Assembly (NCBI RefSeq): GCF_024599655.1 | Contig: NZ_CP102247.1 | Span: 4,464,001 to 4,528,000, forward strand | DNA length: 64,000 nt | Source: Enterobacter asburiae | GTDB taxonomy: Bacteria; Pseudomonadota; Gammaproteobacteria; Enterobacterales; Enterobacteriaceae | Reading direction: 5' to 3' | Part shown: positions 16,432-29,299 of the stretch, in pieces | Numbering within the stretch: the stretch's first letter is position 1 | Layout: each line of letters begins with the position of its first letter | The notes under the pieces: generated by a model | What the model saw: only the letters and a program-made list of their open reading frames with translations | Told to the model about the DNA's origin: nothing | Databases searched by the model: none | Translations under genes and position numbers: made by a program

Positions 16432-18122
16432 TCCTGCTGCTGTGCAGCACGTCAGCTTTTGCCGGGTTGTTTGACGCGCCCGGCCGTTCGAACTTTATTC
16501 CTGCCGACCAGGCTTTCGTTTTCGACTTTCAGCAAAACCAGCACGATCTCAGTCTTACCTGGCAGGTGAAAGAGGGCTATTACCTCTATCGCAAGCAGGT
16601 GAGCATTACCCCTGCCCAGGCAAACGTGGGCACACTGCAGATGCCCGCTGGCGAGTGGCACGAGGACGAGTTCTACGGCAAGAGTGAGATCTATCGCCAG
16701 CGCCTAAGCGTCCCCGTTACGGTGAATCAGGCCGATAAAGGCGCAACGCTGACGGTGACGTATCAGGGCTGCGCCGACGCGGGATTCTGCTATCCGCCGG
16801 AAACGAAGGTCGTTCCGCTCAGCGAAGTGAAAGCCGCCGCCGCTATTCCCCCTCTCCCCTCAGGGGAGAGGGCCAGGGTGAGGGGTGAAGGAGAAGGCGA
16901 AGCCGCGTCAGACCTTCCGTTCTCAGCGCTTTGGGCCTTGCTGATCGGTATCGGCATTGCCTTTACGCCGTGCGTGCTGCCGATGTATCCGCTCATCTCT
17001 GGTATCGTGCTGGGCGGTAAGCAACGGCTTTCCACCGCACGCGCCCTGCTGTTGGCCTTTATTTATGTGCAGGGCATGGCGTTGACCTACACAGCCCTTG
17101 GCCTTGTGGTTGCCGCTGCCGGGTTACAGTTCCAGGCCGCGCTGCAGCATCCTTACGTCCTTATTGGCCTGTCGGTGGTCTTCATCCTGCTGGCACTGTC
17201 GATGTTCGGCCTGTTTACCCTGCAGTTACCCTCGGCTTTGCAGACTCGCTTAACGCTGATGAGTAACCGCCAGCAGGGTGGCTCGGCGGGTGGGGTATTC
17301 GCGATGGGAGCCATCGCCGGTTTGATTTGTTCCCCTTGCACCACCGCACCGCTGAGCGCCATCCTGCTCTATATCGCCCAGAGCGGCAATATGTGGCTCG
17401 GCGGCGGAACGTTGTACCTGTATGCCCTGGGCATGGGCCTGCCGCTGATTCTGGTCACGGTTTTCGGCAATCGACTGCTGCCGAAGAGCGGCCCGTGGAT
17501 GGAGACGGTGAAAACCGCGTTTGGCTTTGTCATCCTCGCGCTGCCGGTGTTCCTCCTTGAGCGTATCATCGGCGATGTCTGGGGCTTGCGCCTGTGGGCG
17601 ATGCTTGGCGTAGCATTCTTTGCCTGGGCGTTTATCGTCAGCCTGGGGGCGAAACAGCCATGGATGCGCCTGGTGCAAATCCTTCTGCTCGCTGCCGCGC
17701 TGGTGAGCGTACGCCCTCTGCAGGACTGGGCGTTCGGCACACCGGTGGGTCAGACGCAAGCGCATCTGAACTTCACCCAGATTAAAAACGTGGATGAACT
17801 CAACAGCGCCCTGGCAGAGGCAAAAGGCAAACCGGTGATGCTCGATCTCTATGCCGACTGGTGTGTCGCCTGCAAAGAGTTTGAAAAATATACCTTTAGC
17901 GATCCGCAGGTGCAAAGCACCCTGAAAGAGACCGTTTTGCTCCAGGCGAACGTGACCGCCAATAATGCGCAGGATAAGGCTCTGCTGAAGCAGCTTAACG
18001 TGCTCGGGCTGCCAACCATTCTGTTCTTCAATCAACAGGGCCAGGAGCAGCCAGAACAGCGTGTAACCGGGTTTATGGATGCGGCGGCATTTAGCGCGCA
18101 TTTGCGCAATCGCCAACCGTAA
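16407..18122 (+). CDS. dsbD: Thiol:disulfide interchange protein DsbD
   Basis: A 571-aa inner-membrane reductant carrier that passes electrons from cytoplasmic thioredoxin to periplasmic DsbC, DsbG and CcmG. The signal peptide MAQRFLTLILLLCSTSAFA is followed by the periplasmic N-domain with GCADAGFC (redox pair). Eight membrane segments follow with FTPCVLPM and LICSPCTT, and a C-terminal thioredoxin-like domain carries WCVAC. Oddity: the linker between the N-domain and the first helix contains PLPSGERARVRGEG, the in-frame translation of a palindromic repeat found elsewhere in intergenic DNA here. The E. coli linker is shorter and lacks it. Confidence 0.96.
   Translation: MAQRFLTLILLLCSTSAFAGLFDAPGRSNFIPADQAFVFDFQQNQHDLSLTWQVKEGYYLYRKQVSITPAQANVGTLQMPAGEWHEDEFYGKSEIYRQRLSVPVTVNQADKGATLTVTYQGCADAGFCYPPETKVVPLSEVKAAAAIPPLPSGERARVRGEGEGEAASDLPFSALWALLIGIGIAFTPCVLPMYPLISGIVLGGKQRLSTARALLLAFIYVQGMALTYTALGLVVAAAGLQFQAALQHPYVLIGLSVVFILLALSMFGLFTLQLPSALQTRLTLMSNRQQGGSAGGVFAMGAIAGLICSPCTTAPLSAILLYIAQSGNMWLGGGTLYLYALGMGLPLILVTVFGNRLLPKSGPWMETVKTAFGFVILALPVFLLERIIGDVWGLRLWAMLGVAFFAWAFIVSLGAKQPWMRLVQILLLAAALVSVRPLQDWAFGTPVGQTQAHLNFTQIKNVDELNSALAEAKGKPVMLDLYADWCVACKEFEKYTFSDPQVQSTLKETVLLQANVTANNAQDKALLKQLNVLGLPTILFFNQQGQEQPEQRVTGFMDAAAFSAHLRNRQP
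16850..16889. repeat. Palindromic repeat inside dsbD
   Basis: CCCTCTCCCCT / AGGGGAGAGGG with a TC centre, continued by CCAGGGTGAGGGGTG. It is the same unit as at 38324-38411, 51045-51126 and 54737-54820. Here it is read in frame as part of the DsbD linker. Confidence 0.85.
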
Positions 18123-18171
18123 ACAACACTTTAAACGGGACAAACCGTTGGGAATAGCGGAGGAGATAACC

Positions 18172-18747
18172 GTGCAACGTGAAGACGTACTGGGACAAGC
18201 CCTGCAACTACTTGAGATTCAAGGGATCGCCAGCACCACGCTTGAGATGGTAGCCGACCGTATCGATTATCCCCTGGATGAACTTAAGCGCTTCTGGCCG
18301 GATAAAGAGGCGCTACTCTATGATGCCCTGCGCTATCTCAGCCAGCAGGTTGATATCTGGCGCAGGCAACTGATGCTGAATGAAGAACTGACCTCGGAGC
18401 AAAAGCTTCTGGCGCGCTATACCGCCCTGACGGAATGCGTCAGCAACAACCGGTACCCGGGTTGTCTATTCATCGCCGCCTGCACTTATTTTCCCGACCC
18501 AGGCCATCCTATCCACCAGTTGGCGGAGCAGCAAAAACGGGCGGCGCATGACTTCACCCACGAGCTGCTGACCACGCTGGAAGTCGATGACCCGGCGATG
18601 GTGGCGAAGCAGATGGAGCTGGTGCTGGAAGGTTGCCTTAGCCGCATGCTGGTGAACCGTAGCCAGGCCGATGTGGATACGGCACACCGTCTGGCGGAAG
18701 ATATTTTGCGATTTGCTCAGTGTCGTATGGGCGGAGCACTGACCTAA
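18172..18747 (+). CDS. yjdC: TetR-type regulator YjdC
   Basis: A 191-aa regulator with an N-terminal TetR HTH (ASTTLEMVADRIDYPLDELKR) and a helical ligand domain. The start is a GTG at 18172 after GGAGGAGAT, giving the E. coli length; frames extending further upstream run into dsbD. Ligand and target are unknown. It follows dsbD by 49 bases and probably belongs to the cutA-dsbD-yjdC transcript. Confidence 0.9.
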   Translation: MQREDVLGQALQLLEIQGIASTTLEMVADRIDYPLDELKRFWPDKEALLYDALRYLSQQVDIWRRQLMLNEELTSEQKLLARYTALTECVSNNRYPGCLFIAACTYFPDPGHPIHQLAEQQKRAAHDFTHELLTTLEVDDPAMVAKQMELVLEGCLSRMLVNRSQADVDTAHRLAEDILRFAQCRMGGALT

Positions 18748-19334
18748 GCCAGGATGCCCGCCCAGGCAGAGACGAGAAGACACAGCGCCATCAGGCGCTG
18801 AAACCGCACCATCGCCACGGTGGTGCGAAAAATTCGGTTCACCGCTTTACCCAACCACGCCCAGCACATCAAACAGACGATTGAGATCAGCAGAAACCAT
18901 AGCGCCATTAGCGCAATATCCCGCAATGCATGGTCGCCAGCCGGGGCAAACAGACTGACGACGGCCAGCGCCATCATCCAGGTTTTCGGGTTCACGATCT
19001 GCAGCAGCGCCGCTGCCTGAGCGGTGAATCGGCTACGGTTCTCAGCGGAAAGACGAGCAGCCGGGGCGCGAAACAGCTGCCAGCTCATCCAGCTTAGCCA
19101 CAGCACGCCTGCCCAGCTCATTATCTGACGTATCAGAGGATACTGACGCAGCACTTCTCCTGCGCCCGCGCCTGATACCAGCACGATCGCACTGGCCGCG
19201 ATACACCCGCCCAGAATAGCAGGTACGGTATTTTTTACGCCAAAGTGCTGGCTGTTCGTCAGCACCAGGATATTGGTTGGCCCCGGCGTAATGGAGGCGA
19301 CAAATGCGAACAACAGAAAGGGTATCAAACTCAC
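18744..19334 (-). CDS. LysE/RhtB-family exporter
   Basis: A 196-aa inner-membrane protein with six hydrophobic segments. It begins MSLIPFLLFAFVASITPGPT, the N-terminal motif of LysE/RhtB amino-acid exporters. The conserved NPKTWMM is at about residues 114-120. It lies 36 bases downstream of an AraC-type regulator gene on the same strand, and a motif shared by both upstream regions suggests control by that regulator. The substrate cannot be read from sequence. It overlaps yjdC at the 3' end by 4 bases. The pair is not at this place in E. coli K-12. Confidence 0.88.
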   Translation of the reverse strand: MSLIPFLLFAFVASITPGPTNILVLTNSQHFGVKNTVPAILGGCIAASAIVLVSGAGAGEVLRQYPLIRQIMSWAGVLWLSWMSWQLFRAPAARLSAENRSRFTAQAAALLQIVNPKTWMMALAVVSLFAPAGDHALRDIALMALWFLLISIVCLMCWAWLGKAVNRIFRTTVAMVRFQRLMALCLLVSAWAGILA

Positions 19335-19370
19335 AGGTGGCTCCTTTTTATTAGAGCCATGAATGTGCCG

Positions 19371-20216
19371 TTATTTTTTGGAAACGTCTGGAAGGTTTGT
19401 GCACAACCGGCGGTAGTGTGCAGGAGAGATACGGTAAGCCCGCTGAAACCAACGCCCCAAATGGCTTTGATCGGCAAAACCCACTGCGGCAGCCACATCA
19501 ACGGGCTGGTCACCGCGCGCCAGCAGCTGTCGAGCCTTTGCCAGACGCAGCTGAATAAGCCATGCGTGGGGCGCCAGGTTGAACTCACGCTTGAAACAGC
19601 GCGTCAGGGTAAAGCGATCCGTGCCCGTCTCGCGCGCAAGGTCTGACAGCCCCACGTTCTCACCGATATGGGCATAGAGAAAGTCGCGCGCACGATGCGC
19701 CACGGCAGCGCTTTGTAACTGCGACGGCAGTTTCTTACGCCAGTGACAATGGGCGGTGATCCGGGAGAGCAGATTATCCATTGTGCTCTGCTGAACGATT
19801 TTCATCTCGTCATTATGCAGGGTAGAGAATGTCTCACCGATAGCGCACACCAGCTGCGGCTCCCGCGTCAGCGTTTGGGCAAAGTGGAGTGAATAACTCC
19901 CGGGAGTCGATTCGTAGAGCCCCTGTAGCGCATGGGTAAGCCAGCGCTCATCAAGATAGAAGGTCAGATAGGTAAAACCGCCCTCTACAGGCGCATCTCC
20001 GTCGTGAATTTCTCCAGGCTCGAGGAGAAATGCGTCGCCCGGCTGGCTACGATGACGCTCACGGCGGCAATGAAACTGCTGCGTGCCGGAGAGGGTTATC
20101 CCTACCAGATAGCTATCGTGCCAGTGCGGATCAAAGGCATGCCCTTCGAAATGCGCTTTAATCGTCTCAATACCCGTATCTGCATGCTGACGCAGTTCAA
20201 GCCAGTCATTCGTCAT
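19371..20216 (-). CDS. AraC-family regulator with cupin domain
   Basis: A 281-aa transcription factor. The N-terminal cupin-like sensing domain is at about residues 1-150 (HWHDSYLVGITLSGTQQF, GDAFLLEPGEIHDG). The C-terminal double HTH comprises LSDLARETGTDRFTLTRCFKREF and VDVAAAVGFADQSHLGRWFQRAY. It sits directly upstream of the LysE-type exporter. AraC-like sensors of this type often induce the neighbouring amino-acid exporter when the ligand accumulates; that is inference here. Confidence 0.88.
   Translation of the reverse strand: MTNDWLELRQHADTGIETIKAHFEGHAFDPHWHDSYLVGITLSGTQQFHCRRERHRSQPGDAFLLEPGEIHDGDAPVEGGFTYLTFYLDERWLTHALQGLYESTPGSYSLHFAQTLTREPQLVCAIGETFSTLHNDEMKIVQQSTMDNLLSRITAHCHWRKKLPSQLQSAAVAHRARDFLYAHIGENVGLSDLARETGTDRFTLTRCFKREFNLAPHAWLIQLRLAKARQLLARGDQPVDVAAAVGFADQSHLGRWFQRAYRISPAHYRRLCTNLPDVSKK
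19386..19403 (-). promoter_or_regulatory. Candidate AraC-type operator before the LysE gene
   Basis: On the minus strand the site reads TGCACAAACCTTCCAGAC, 51 bases before the exporter start and inside the last codons of the regulator gene. It matches the site at 20262-20279 in 17 of 18 positions. Confidence 0.45.
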
Positions 20217-20261
20217 ACTGCCCTCCTCTTACTCTCAGCATTGCCGTATCACACAGGTACT

Positions 20262-20279
20262 GTCTGGAAGATTTGTGCA
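20262..20279 (-). promoter_or_regulatory. Candidate AraC-type operator before the regulator gene
   Basis: On the minus strand the site reads TGCACAAATCTTCCAGAC, 45 bases before the regulator start. It is nearly the same distance from its gene as the copy at 19386-19403 is from the exporter, which suggests autoregulation together with exporter control. Confidence 0.45.
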
Positions 20280-20385
20280 TTTTCGCGGCGAAAGCGGACA
20301 GATTGCCGCAAACTTAAGCAGTTGAACAGCTTTTCCCGAAATAATGTTGACGATCGGGCGTGATTGCGGTTTAATGCGCTCCGTT

Positions 20386-20461
20386 GCCCGGATAGCTCAG
20401 TCGGTAGAGCAGGGGATTGAAAATCCCCGTGTCCTTGGTTCGATTCCGAGTCCGGGCACCA
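20386..20461 (+). tRNA. tRNA-Phe (GAA)
   Basis: A 76-base tRNA: acceptor GCCCGGA / TCCGGGC, D arm TAGCTCAGTCGGTAGAGC, anticodon stem GGGGA / TCCCC with GAA at 20419-20421, T arm GGTTCGATTCC, and an encoded CCA. It corresponds to the pheU position of E. coli, a common integration site. No integrase or att repeat is seen beside it here. Confidence 0.98.
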
Positions 20462-20471
20462 CTATTTAAAG

Positions 20472-20497
20472 AACCCAGCCTATGGCTGGGTTTTTGC
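20472..20497 (+). terminator. tRNA-Phe terminator
   Basis: AACCCAGCC / GGCTGGGTT with a TAT loop and TTTTTGCTTTT after it, 10 bases past the tRNA. Confidence 0.93.
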
Positions 20498-20566
20498 TTT
20501 TCTGCGTTTATAAATCCCTTCTTTGTATTCTTGTTTCTTTTTATCGTGGGATCGTGCGGCCTGCGT

Positions 20567-20599
20567 TGCCGGATGGCGGCTTTGCCTTATCCGGCCTAC
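20567..20599. repeat. REP element between tRNA-Phe and the rRNA operon
   Basis: A GCCGGATGGCGGC ... GCCTTATCCGGC palindrome, the ATCC variant of the REP family, in the convergent space between tRNA-Phe and 5S rRNA. Confidence 0.85.
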
Positions 20600-20633
20600 T
20601 AAGCCCGCAGCGCTACTGGTTTTTTGTACGCAC

Positions 20634-20669
20634 AAAGCAAAAAACCCCGCACCTTACGGTACGGGGTTC
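20634..20669 (-). terminator. rRNA operon terminator
   Basis: On the minus strand AACCCCG ... CGGGGTT forms a stem followed by TTTTTGCTTTG, 10 bases beyond the 5S gene. Confidence 0.9.
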
Positions 20670-20678
20670 TTCTAATTG

Positions 20679-20798
20679 ATGCCTGGCAGTTCCCTACTCT
20701 CACATGGGGAGACCCCACACTACCATCGGCGCTACGGCGTTTCACTTCTGAGTTCGGCATGGGGTCAGGTGGGACCACCGCGCTAAAGCCGCCAGGCA
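20679..20798 (-). rRNA. 5S ribosomal RNA
   Basis: 120 bases. The minus strand begins TGCCTGGCGGC and ends TGCCAGGCAT, pairing its two ends. The interior (CCCCATGCCGAACTCAGAAG) matches enterobacterial 5S. Confidence 0.98.
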
Positions 20799-20865
20799 AA
20801 TTCTGTTAAATCTGTATCAAAGCTGAAAATCTTCTGTCTCTTCGCCGAAACAGCTTCGGCGTTGT

Positions 20866-23771
<2,906 letters not shown>

Positions 23772-23963
23772 TCACAACCCGAAGATGTTTCTTTCGATTC
23801 ACCATCGACTTGCGAAAATTTGAGAGACTCGAACACACATAACATGTGTGTCGTTTCAATTTTCAGCTTGATCCAGATTTTTAAAGAGCAAATATCTCAA
23901 ACGTCACCCGAAGATGAGTTTTGAGATACTGAGGCAGGTGACTTTCACTCACGAACCAGCAAG

Positions 23964-24039
23964 TGGCGTCCCCTAGGGGATTCGAACCCCTGTTACCGCC
24001 GTGAAAGGGCGGTGTCCTGGGCCTCTAGACGAAGGGGAC
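23964..24039 (-). tRNA. tRNA-Glu (TTC) in the rRNA spacer
   Basis: 76 bases on the minus strand, GTCCCCTTCGTCTAGAGGCC ... GGGGACGCCA, anticodon TTC. It lies between 16S and 23S, making this a tRNA-Glu type operon like rrnB, C, E and G of E. coli. Confidence 0.98.
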
Positions 24040-24124
24040 ACTGAAGTCTCAATCGCAAGACGCCTTGCTATTTACTTTTCATCAGACAATCTGTGTGAGC
24101 ACTACAAAGGCAGGTTCTTTAAGG

Positions 24125-25664
<1,540 letters not shown>

Positions 25665-25796
25665 AAGTTTGATGCTCGTGAATTAAACTTCGTAATGAAT
25701 TACGTATGTTCACTCAGAGACTTGGTATTCATTTATTGTCCGAAGACATTAAGAATCCATGTCACTTTGAGTGCCCACACAGATTGTCTGATAAAT

Positions 25797-25808
25797 TGTT
25801 AAAGAGCA
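25797..25808 (-). promoter_or_regulatory. rRNA boxA antitermination site
   Basis: TGCTCTTTAACA on the minus strand, the NusB/NusE-binding boxA of the rRNA leader, about 130 bases before 16S. A second boxA-like TGCTCTTTAAAAA occurs in the 16S-23S spacer near 23879-23890. Confidence 0.88.
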
Positions 25809-25846
25809 GTGCAACGCGGCTTTCGCTCACCGTTGCGAGGTGGCGT

Positions 25847-25874
25847 ATATTACGCTTTCCTCTTTCAGAGTCAA
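25847..25874 (-). promoter_or_regulatory. rRNA operon promoter P2
   Basis: -35 TTGACT (25869-25874) and -10 TAATAT (25847-25852) with a 16-base spacer, the usual near-consensus rRNA P2. Confidence 0.88.
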
Positions 25875-25956
25875 CCCGTTATTTCAGGATTTTTTCTCTT
25901 CAACCGAACCGCTTGTTGTGTGAAGTGATTCACATCCGCCGTGTCGATGGAGGCGC

Positions 25957-25984
25957 ATTATAGGGAGTTCTCAGCAGGCCGCAA
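25957..25984 (-). promoter_or_regulatory. rRNA operon promoter P1
   Basis: -35 TTGCGG (25979-25984) and -10 TATAAT (25957-25962), 16-base spacer, followed by the GC-rich GCGCC discriminator typical of stringent control. About 105 bases upstream of P2. Sequence further upstream, 25985-26161, is the spacer to the next gene and should hold the UP element/Fis sites of this promoter; none was resolved by eye. Confidence 0.9.
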
Positions 25985-26161
25985 CCGCTAAATGACAGAA
26001 AAATGACTGACTGCTGCATTCCACAGCAAAACCCCGCCTTATACCCTTTTATGCACAAAGTTATCCACAATCATGAGCGGATCGCGATGCGATCCTACGA
26101 ATTGAACGGGAAGATCAACTATACTAGCGGCAAATACTCTCCTCTGTGCAGGCCCATCCTC

Positions 26162-27115
26162 ATGACCACACAACGCCTTGCCCGTGACTGGCGTCTCCCT
26201 ACTGCAGGAGTGATGCTGCTGGCAATCCTCTTTGCCGGTTTTACCCTGCATGCGCACTGGAACGCTTTTATCCAGTGGTGTCTCGCCACACAAATTACGC
26301 TGCACCGTTATCTGGTGATGTATCTGCTGCAGCTTAATAACCACCAGTACAGCGGCGGATTATGGCTGTTAACGGGGGCTTTCCTTTATGGTGTCCTTCA
26401 CGCCATCGGACCCGGGCACGGAAAATTCATTGTGACGACCTATCTGACCACCAATAAGGAAAGCGAGCTGGCCGCCCGGGTCGTCCCCTTCCTGGGTAGC
26501 CTGATGCAGGGCGTGAGCGCCATTCTGTTTGTCTTTATTCTGGCGGTGGGGTTTAACCTCGCCTCAGGGGATATCAGTACCAGCCGCTGGTACGTGGAGA
26601 AGATAAGCGCAGTGCTTATTGGCGCTTTTGGCGCGTTTGTTATTTATCAGGCGCTGAAGAGCCTGCGTCCACACAGGTTAACGATCTCAGCCATCAAGCC
26701 GCTTCATCAGCACGATGAACACTGTGGCTGCGGTCATCATGGCGTGGGGGCAAACCTGACACAAGGCGACTGGAAAACGCGCCTGGGCGTCATTCTGGCG
26801 ATTGGCGCACGCCCGTGCAGCGGGGCGATCATGATCCTGATGTTTTCGAACGCGCTGGGCATTGTCACCTGGGGGGTGGCCGCAGTCATGACCATGTCTT
26901 TGGGAACCGCGCTCTCTATCGTGGGGCTTTCACTGGCAGTACGCTACGCCCGCGAGCGCACGGTGAGCTGGTTCGGAGAAAGCGCCTCATTAAGATGGCT
27001 CGTACCGGCAGTCAAAATAGCCGGAGGGATAGTCCTGATCCTGTTCGCAACGGTGCTGTTCCTGACGGTGATCCCCATCAGCGCCAATGGCGACTACATC
27101 GCTGCTGGATGCTAA
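26162..27115 (+). CDS. Nickel/cobalt exporter of the NicO (RcnA) family
   Basis: About 317 aa with six or more hydrophobic segments. Two family motifs are clear: HAIGPGHGKFIVTTYL near residue 79 and GARPCSGAIMIL near residue 217. Between them is a cytoplasmic histidine/cysteine-rich loop, HQHDEHCGCGHH, likely metal-binding. These define the NicO/RcnA transporters of Ni2+ and Co2+. The ATG at 26162 (MTTQRLARDWRLP) is preferred because residues upstream are hydrophilic and unlike the family, but the frame is open to 26003. No rcnR regulator is adjacent. Confidence 0.8.
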   Translation: MTTQRLARDWRLPTAGVMLLAILFAGFTLHAHWNAFIQWCLATQITLHRYLVMYLLQLNNHQYSGGLWLLTGAFLYGVLHAIGPGHGKFIVTTYLTTNKESELAARVVPFLGSLMQGVSAILFVFILAVGFNLASGDISTSRWYVEKISAVLIGAFGAFVIYQALKSLRPHRLTISAIKPLHQHDEHCGCGHHGVGANLTQGDWKTRLGVILAIGARPCSGAIMILMFSNALGIVTWGVAAVMTMSLGTALSIVGLSLAVRYARERTVSWFGESASLRWLVPAVKIAGGIVLILFATVLFLTVIPISANGDYIAAGC

Positions 27116-27120
27116 TAAAA

Positions 27121-27150
27121 GAAAACCCGCCGTTGGCGGGTTTCTTTATT
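27121..27150. terminator. Bidirectional terminator between the NicO gene and proP
   Basis: GAAAACCCGCC / GGCGGGTTTC with a GTT loop, T-rich on the plus side (TTTCTTTATT) and A-rich on the other, so it can serve both convergent genes. Confidence 0.9.
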
Positions 27151-28651
27151 ACTCGTTGATGCGTGGATGCTGGTCCACCAGTCGGGAGCGTTTTTTCTGC
27201 AGCTCTTCAATTTCTGCGTCAATATCCTCAATCTTCTGCTCTACGTTGTCGTAGTGCTCACGCAGGATCTCTTTCGCTTCCTGGATATCAGACGCCGCAG
27301 GCGTTGCACCTTTCAGAGGACGGTTCGCCGTCTCCTTCATGGTAATACCGGTAATTAAACCAATCACCGCGATCACCATCAGGTAATAAGCCGGCATCAT
27401 CAGGTTCTGCGTGCTCTCTACCAGCGAGGCGGCAAGCGTCGGGGTCAGACCGGCAATCAGCACCGAGATGTTAAAGGCCGCGGCCAGCGCACTGTAGCGA
27501 ATATGCGTCGGGAACATCGCGGGCAACGTTGAGGCCATCACCCCGATAAAGCAGTTAAGGATCACCGCCAGCAGCAGCAGACCGGCAAAAATCAGCCCCA
27601 GCACATTACTGTTGATCAGAATAAATGCCGGAATGGCCAGAGCAAACAGCGCAACGCTTCCCAGAATAATGAACGGTCGACGGCCAAAACGGTCGCTCAA
27701 CAGGCCCATAATCGGCTGCACAAACAGCATACCGACCATGATGGCGATAATAATCAGCACACCGTGATCTTCCGAGTAGTGCAGGTTATGCGACAGATAG
27801 CTCGGCATGTAGGTCAACAGCATGTAGTAGGTCACGTTGGTCGAAATCACCAGGCCAATACAGGTCAGCAGGCTGCGCCAGTGCTTAGTGGCAATCTCTT
27901 TGAACGACACCTTCGGACCATCCTGCAGCCCTTCGCGGTCACCCTGTTCCAGTTTTTCGACGTGCTGCTGGAACGCGGGCGTCTCCTCAAGCGCATGACG
28001 CAGGTAGAGACCAATAATCCCCAGCGGCAATGCCAGGAAGAACGGGATACGCCAGCCCCAGTCGAGGAAGTTATCTTCGCCCACCACGGTTGAAATCAGC
28101 ACCACTACGCCCGCGCCCATAACAAACCCGGCAATCGAGCCAAAGTCCAGCCAGCTCCCCATAAAACCGCGCTTACGGTCCGGGGAATACTCGGCAACGA
28201 AGATCGAGGCACCGGTATATTCACCGCCCACGGAGAAGCCCTGCGCCATCTTACAAATCAGCAGGAGAATGGGTGCCCAAATGCCGATGGTGGCGTAAGA
28301 CGGTATGAGGCCGATACAGAATGTACTGATCGACATAATGACGATGGTGATGGCCAGGATCTTCTGACGACCATATTTATCGCCGAGCATACCGAAGAAT
28401 AGACCGCCCAGCGGGCGAATCAGGAAGGGAACGGAGAACGTACCCAGTGCGGCAATCATCTGCAGGCTGGGATCGGCCCCGGGGAAAAACACTTTACCTA
28501 ACGCATAGGCCACAAAGCCGTAGACACCAAAATCGAACCATTCCATCGCATTACCGAGCGAGGCTGCGGTAATGGCTTTACGCAGCTTTGCGTCATCAAT
28601 AATGGTGACGTCGCGAAGCGTGATGGGTTTAATCTTTTTCCTTCTTAGCAT
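27149..28651 (-). CDS. proP: Osmoprotectant/proton symporter ProP
   Basis: A 500-aa MFS transporter taking up proline, glycine betaine and ectoine when osmolality rises. Twelve membrane segments occupy about residues 25-450, with MFS motifs GDKYGRQK (after helix 2) and DRFGRRP (after helix 8). The C-terminus (residues about 455-500, EILREHYDNVEQKIEDIDAE) is the antiparallel coiled coil that tunes osmosensing. Length is identical to E. coli. The 648-bp spacer to kdgT holds its CRP-linked promoter. Confidence 0.97.
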   Translation of the reverse strand: MLRRKKIKPITLRDVTIIDDAKLRKAITAASLGNAMEWFDFGVYGFVAYALGKVFFPGADPSLQMIAALGTFSVPFLIRPLGGLFFGMLGDKYGRQKILAITIVIMSISTFCIGLIPSYATIGIWAPILLLICKMAQGFSVGGEYTGASIFVAEYSPDRKRGFMGSWLDFGSIAGFVMGAGVVVLISTVVGEDNFLDWGWRIPFFLALPLGIIGLYLRHALEETPAFQQHVEKLEQGDREGLQDGPKVSFKEIATKHWRSLLTCIGLVISTNVTYYMLLTYMPSYLSHNLHYSEDHGVLIIIAIMVGMLFVQPIMGLLSDRFGRRPFIILGSVALFALAIPAFILINSNVLGLIFAGLLLLAVILNCFIGVMASTLPAMFPTHIRYSALAAAFNISVLIAGLTPTLAASLVESTQNLMMPAYYLMVIAVIGLITGITMKETANRPLKGATPAASDIQEAKEILREHYDNVEQKIEDIDAEIEELQKKRSRLVDQHPRINE

Positions 28652-28828
28652 AGCTATCCTCGTTGACTCGGCCCTGTCTGTTTCACAGTCCAGTTAGCGT
28701 TCTGTGAACCATGGGATCCGCTCCATGCGAATCGCCTTATTCAAGCGTAGCAGGTTTACTTACATTGACGTTTTACGTCGATACAACCGAACCTGTTGAC
28801 GCCTGCCTGGGCAGTTAATGACCTTTTT

Positions 28829-28865
28829 ACCCTACCAGCGTTTATATTTGTGATCAACTTCACAC
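28829..28865 (-). promoter_or_regulatory. proP P1 promoter with CRP site
   Basis: A perfect CRP half-site pair TGTGA-TCAACT-TCACA at 28849-28864 (the motif reads in either direction), followed on the minus strand by a likely -10 TAGGGT (28829-28834). The arrangement is that of E. coli proP P1, where CRP represses. About 180 bases of leader lie between it and the proP start. Confidence 0.8.
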
Positions 28866-29070
28866 ATATTTTCGCGTCAGGTCAGCTCAGGCAAATTTTT
28901 GTCAAGGAGTGCCAATAAGCACTTCCTTAATCTGCCTAAAGATCATCCTCACGCGCGTCATTAATTCTTTCCTAACAGAAAAACAAACCACGTTAATTCA
29001 CATCGGCTTTACATAAATTCCCACCAACAGGAACCGTCCTCAAGTTTTACATTGAATATGTGACACGGAT

Positions 29071-29090
29071 AACTAAAACGATGTTTTATT
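29071..29090. promoter_or_regulatory. Candidate KdgR operator upstream of kdgT
   Basis: AACTAAAACGATGTTTTATT is an inverted repeat (AAAAC-GAT-GTTTT) with the layout of KdgR boxes, 210 bases upstream of kdgT. KdgR represses kdgT and pectin/hexuronate genes in relatives. The rest of the 28652-29299 spacer is AT-rich and shows no other gene. Confidence 0.5.
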
Positions 29091-29299
29091 TTCATTGAAT
29101 CACTATTCCAATGATCGGATGATAAATCCGAATTCAGCGTTTAAGGTGTTTCTGAATCAGTTTAATCGGGAGCACACATTTAATTATGTTGCAGAGTTAT
29201 CGAAAAAAGACCGCAAGCAATACGAGCAATCAATTGAATTTATTGACTAATTTTTAACAGCTATCACCCGTCCTGCGGGACCCGATGTGAGGTTTGTCC

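Noticed and set aside
20386..20461. Genomic island integrated at tRNA-Phe
   Set aside because: No integrase gene, no duplicated tRNA 3' end, and an rRNA operon lies directly downstream.
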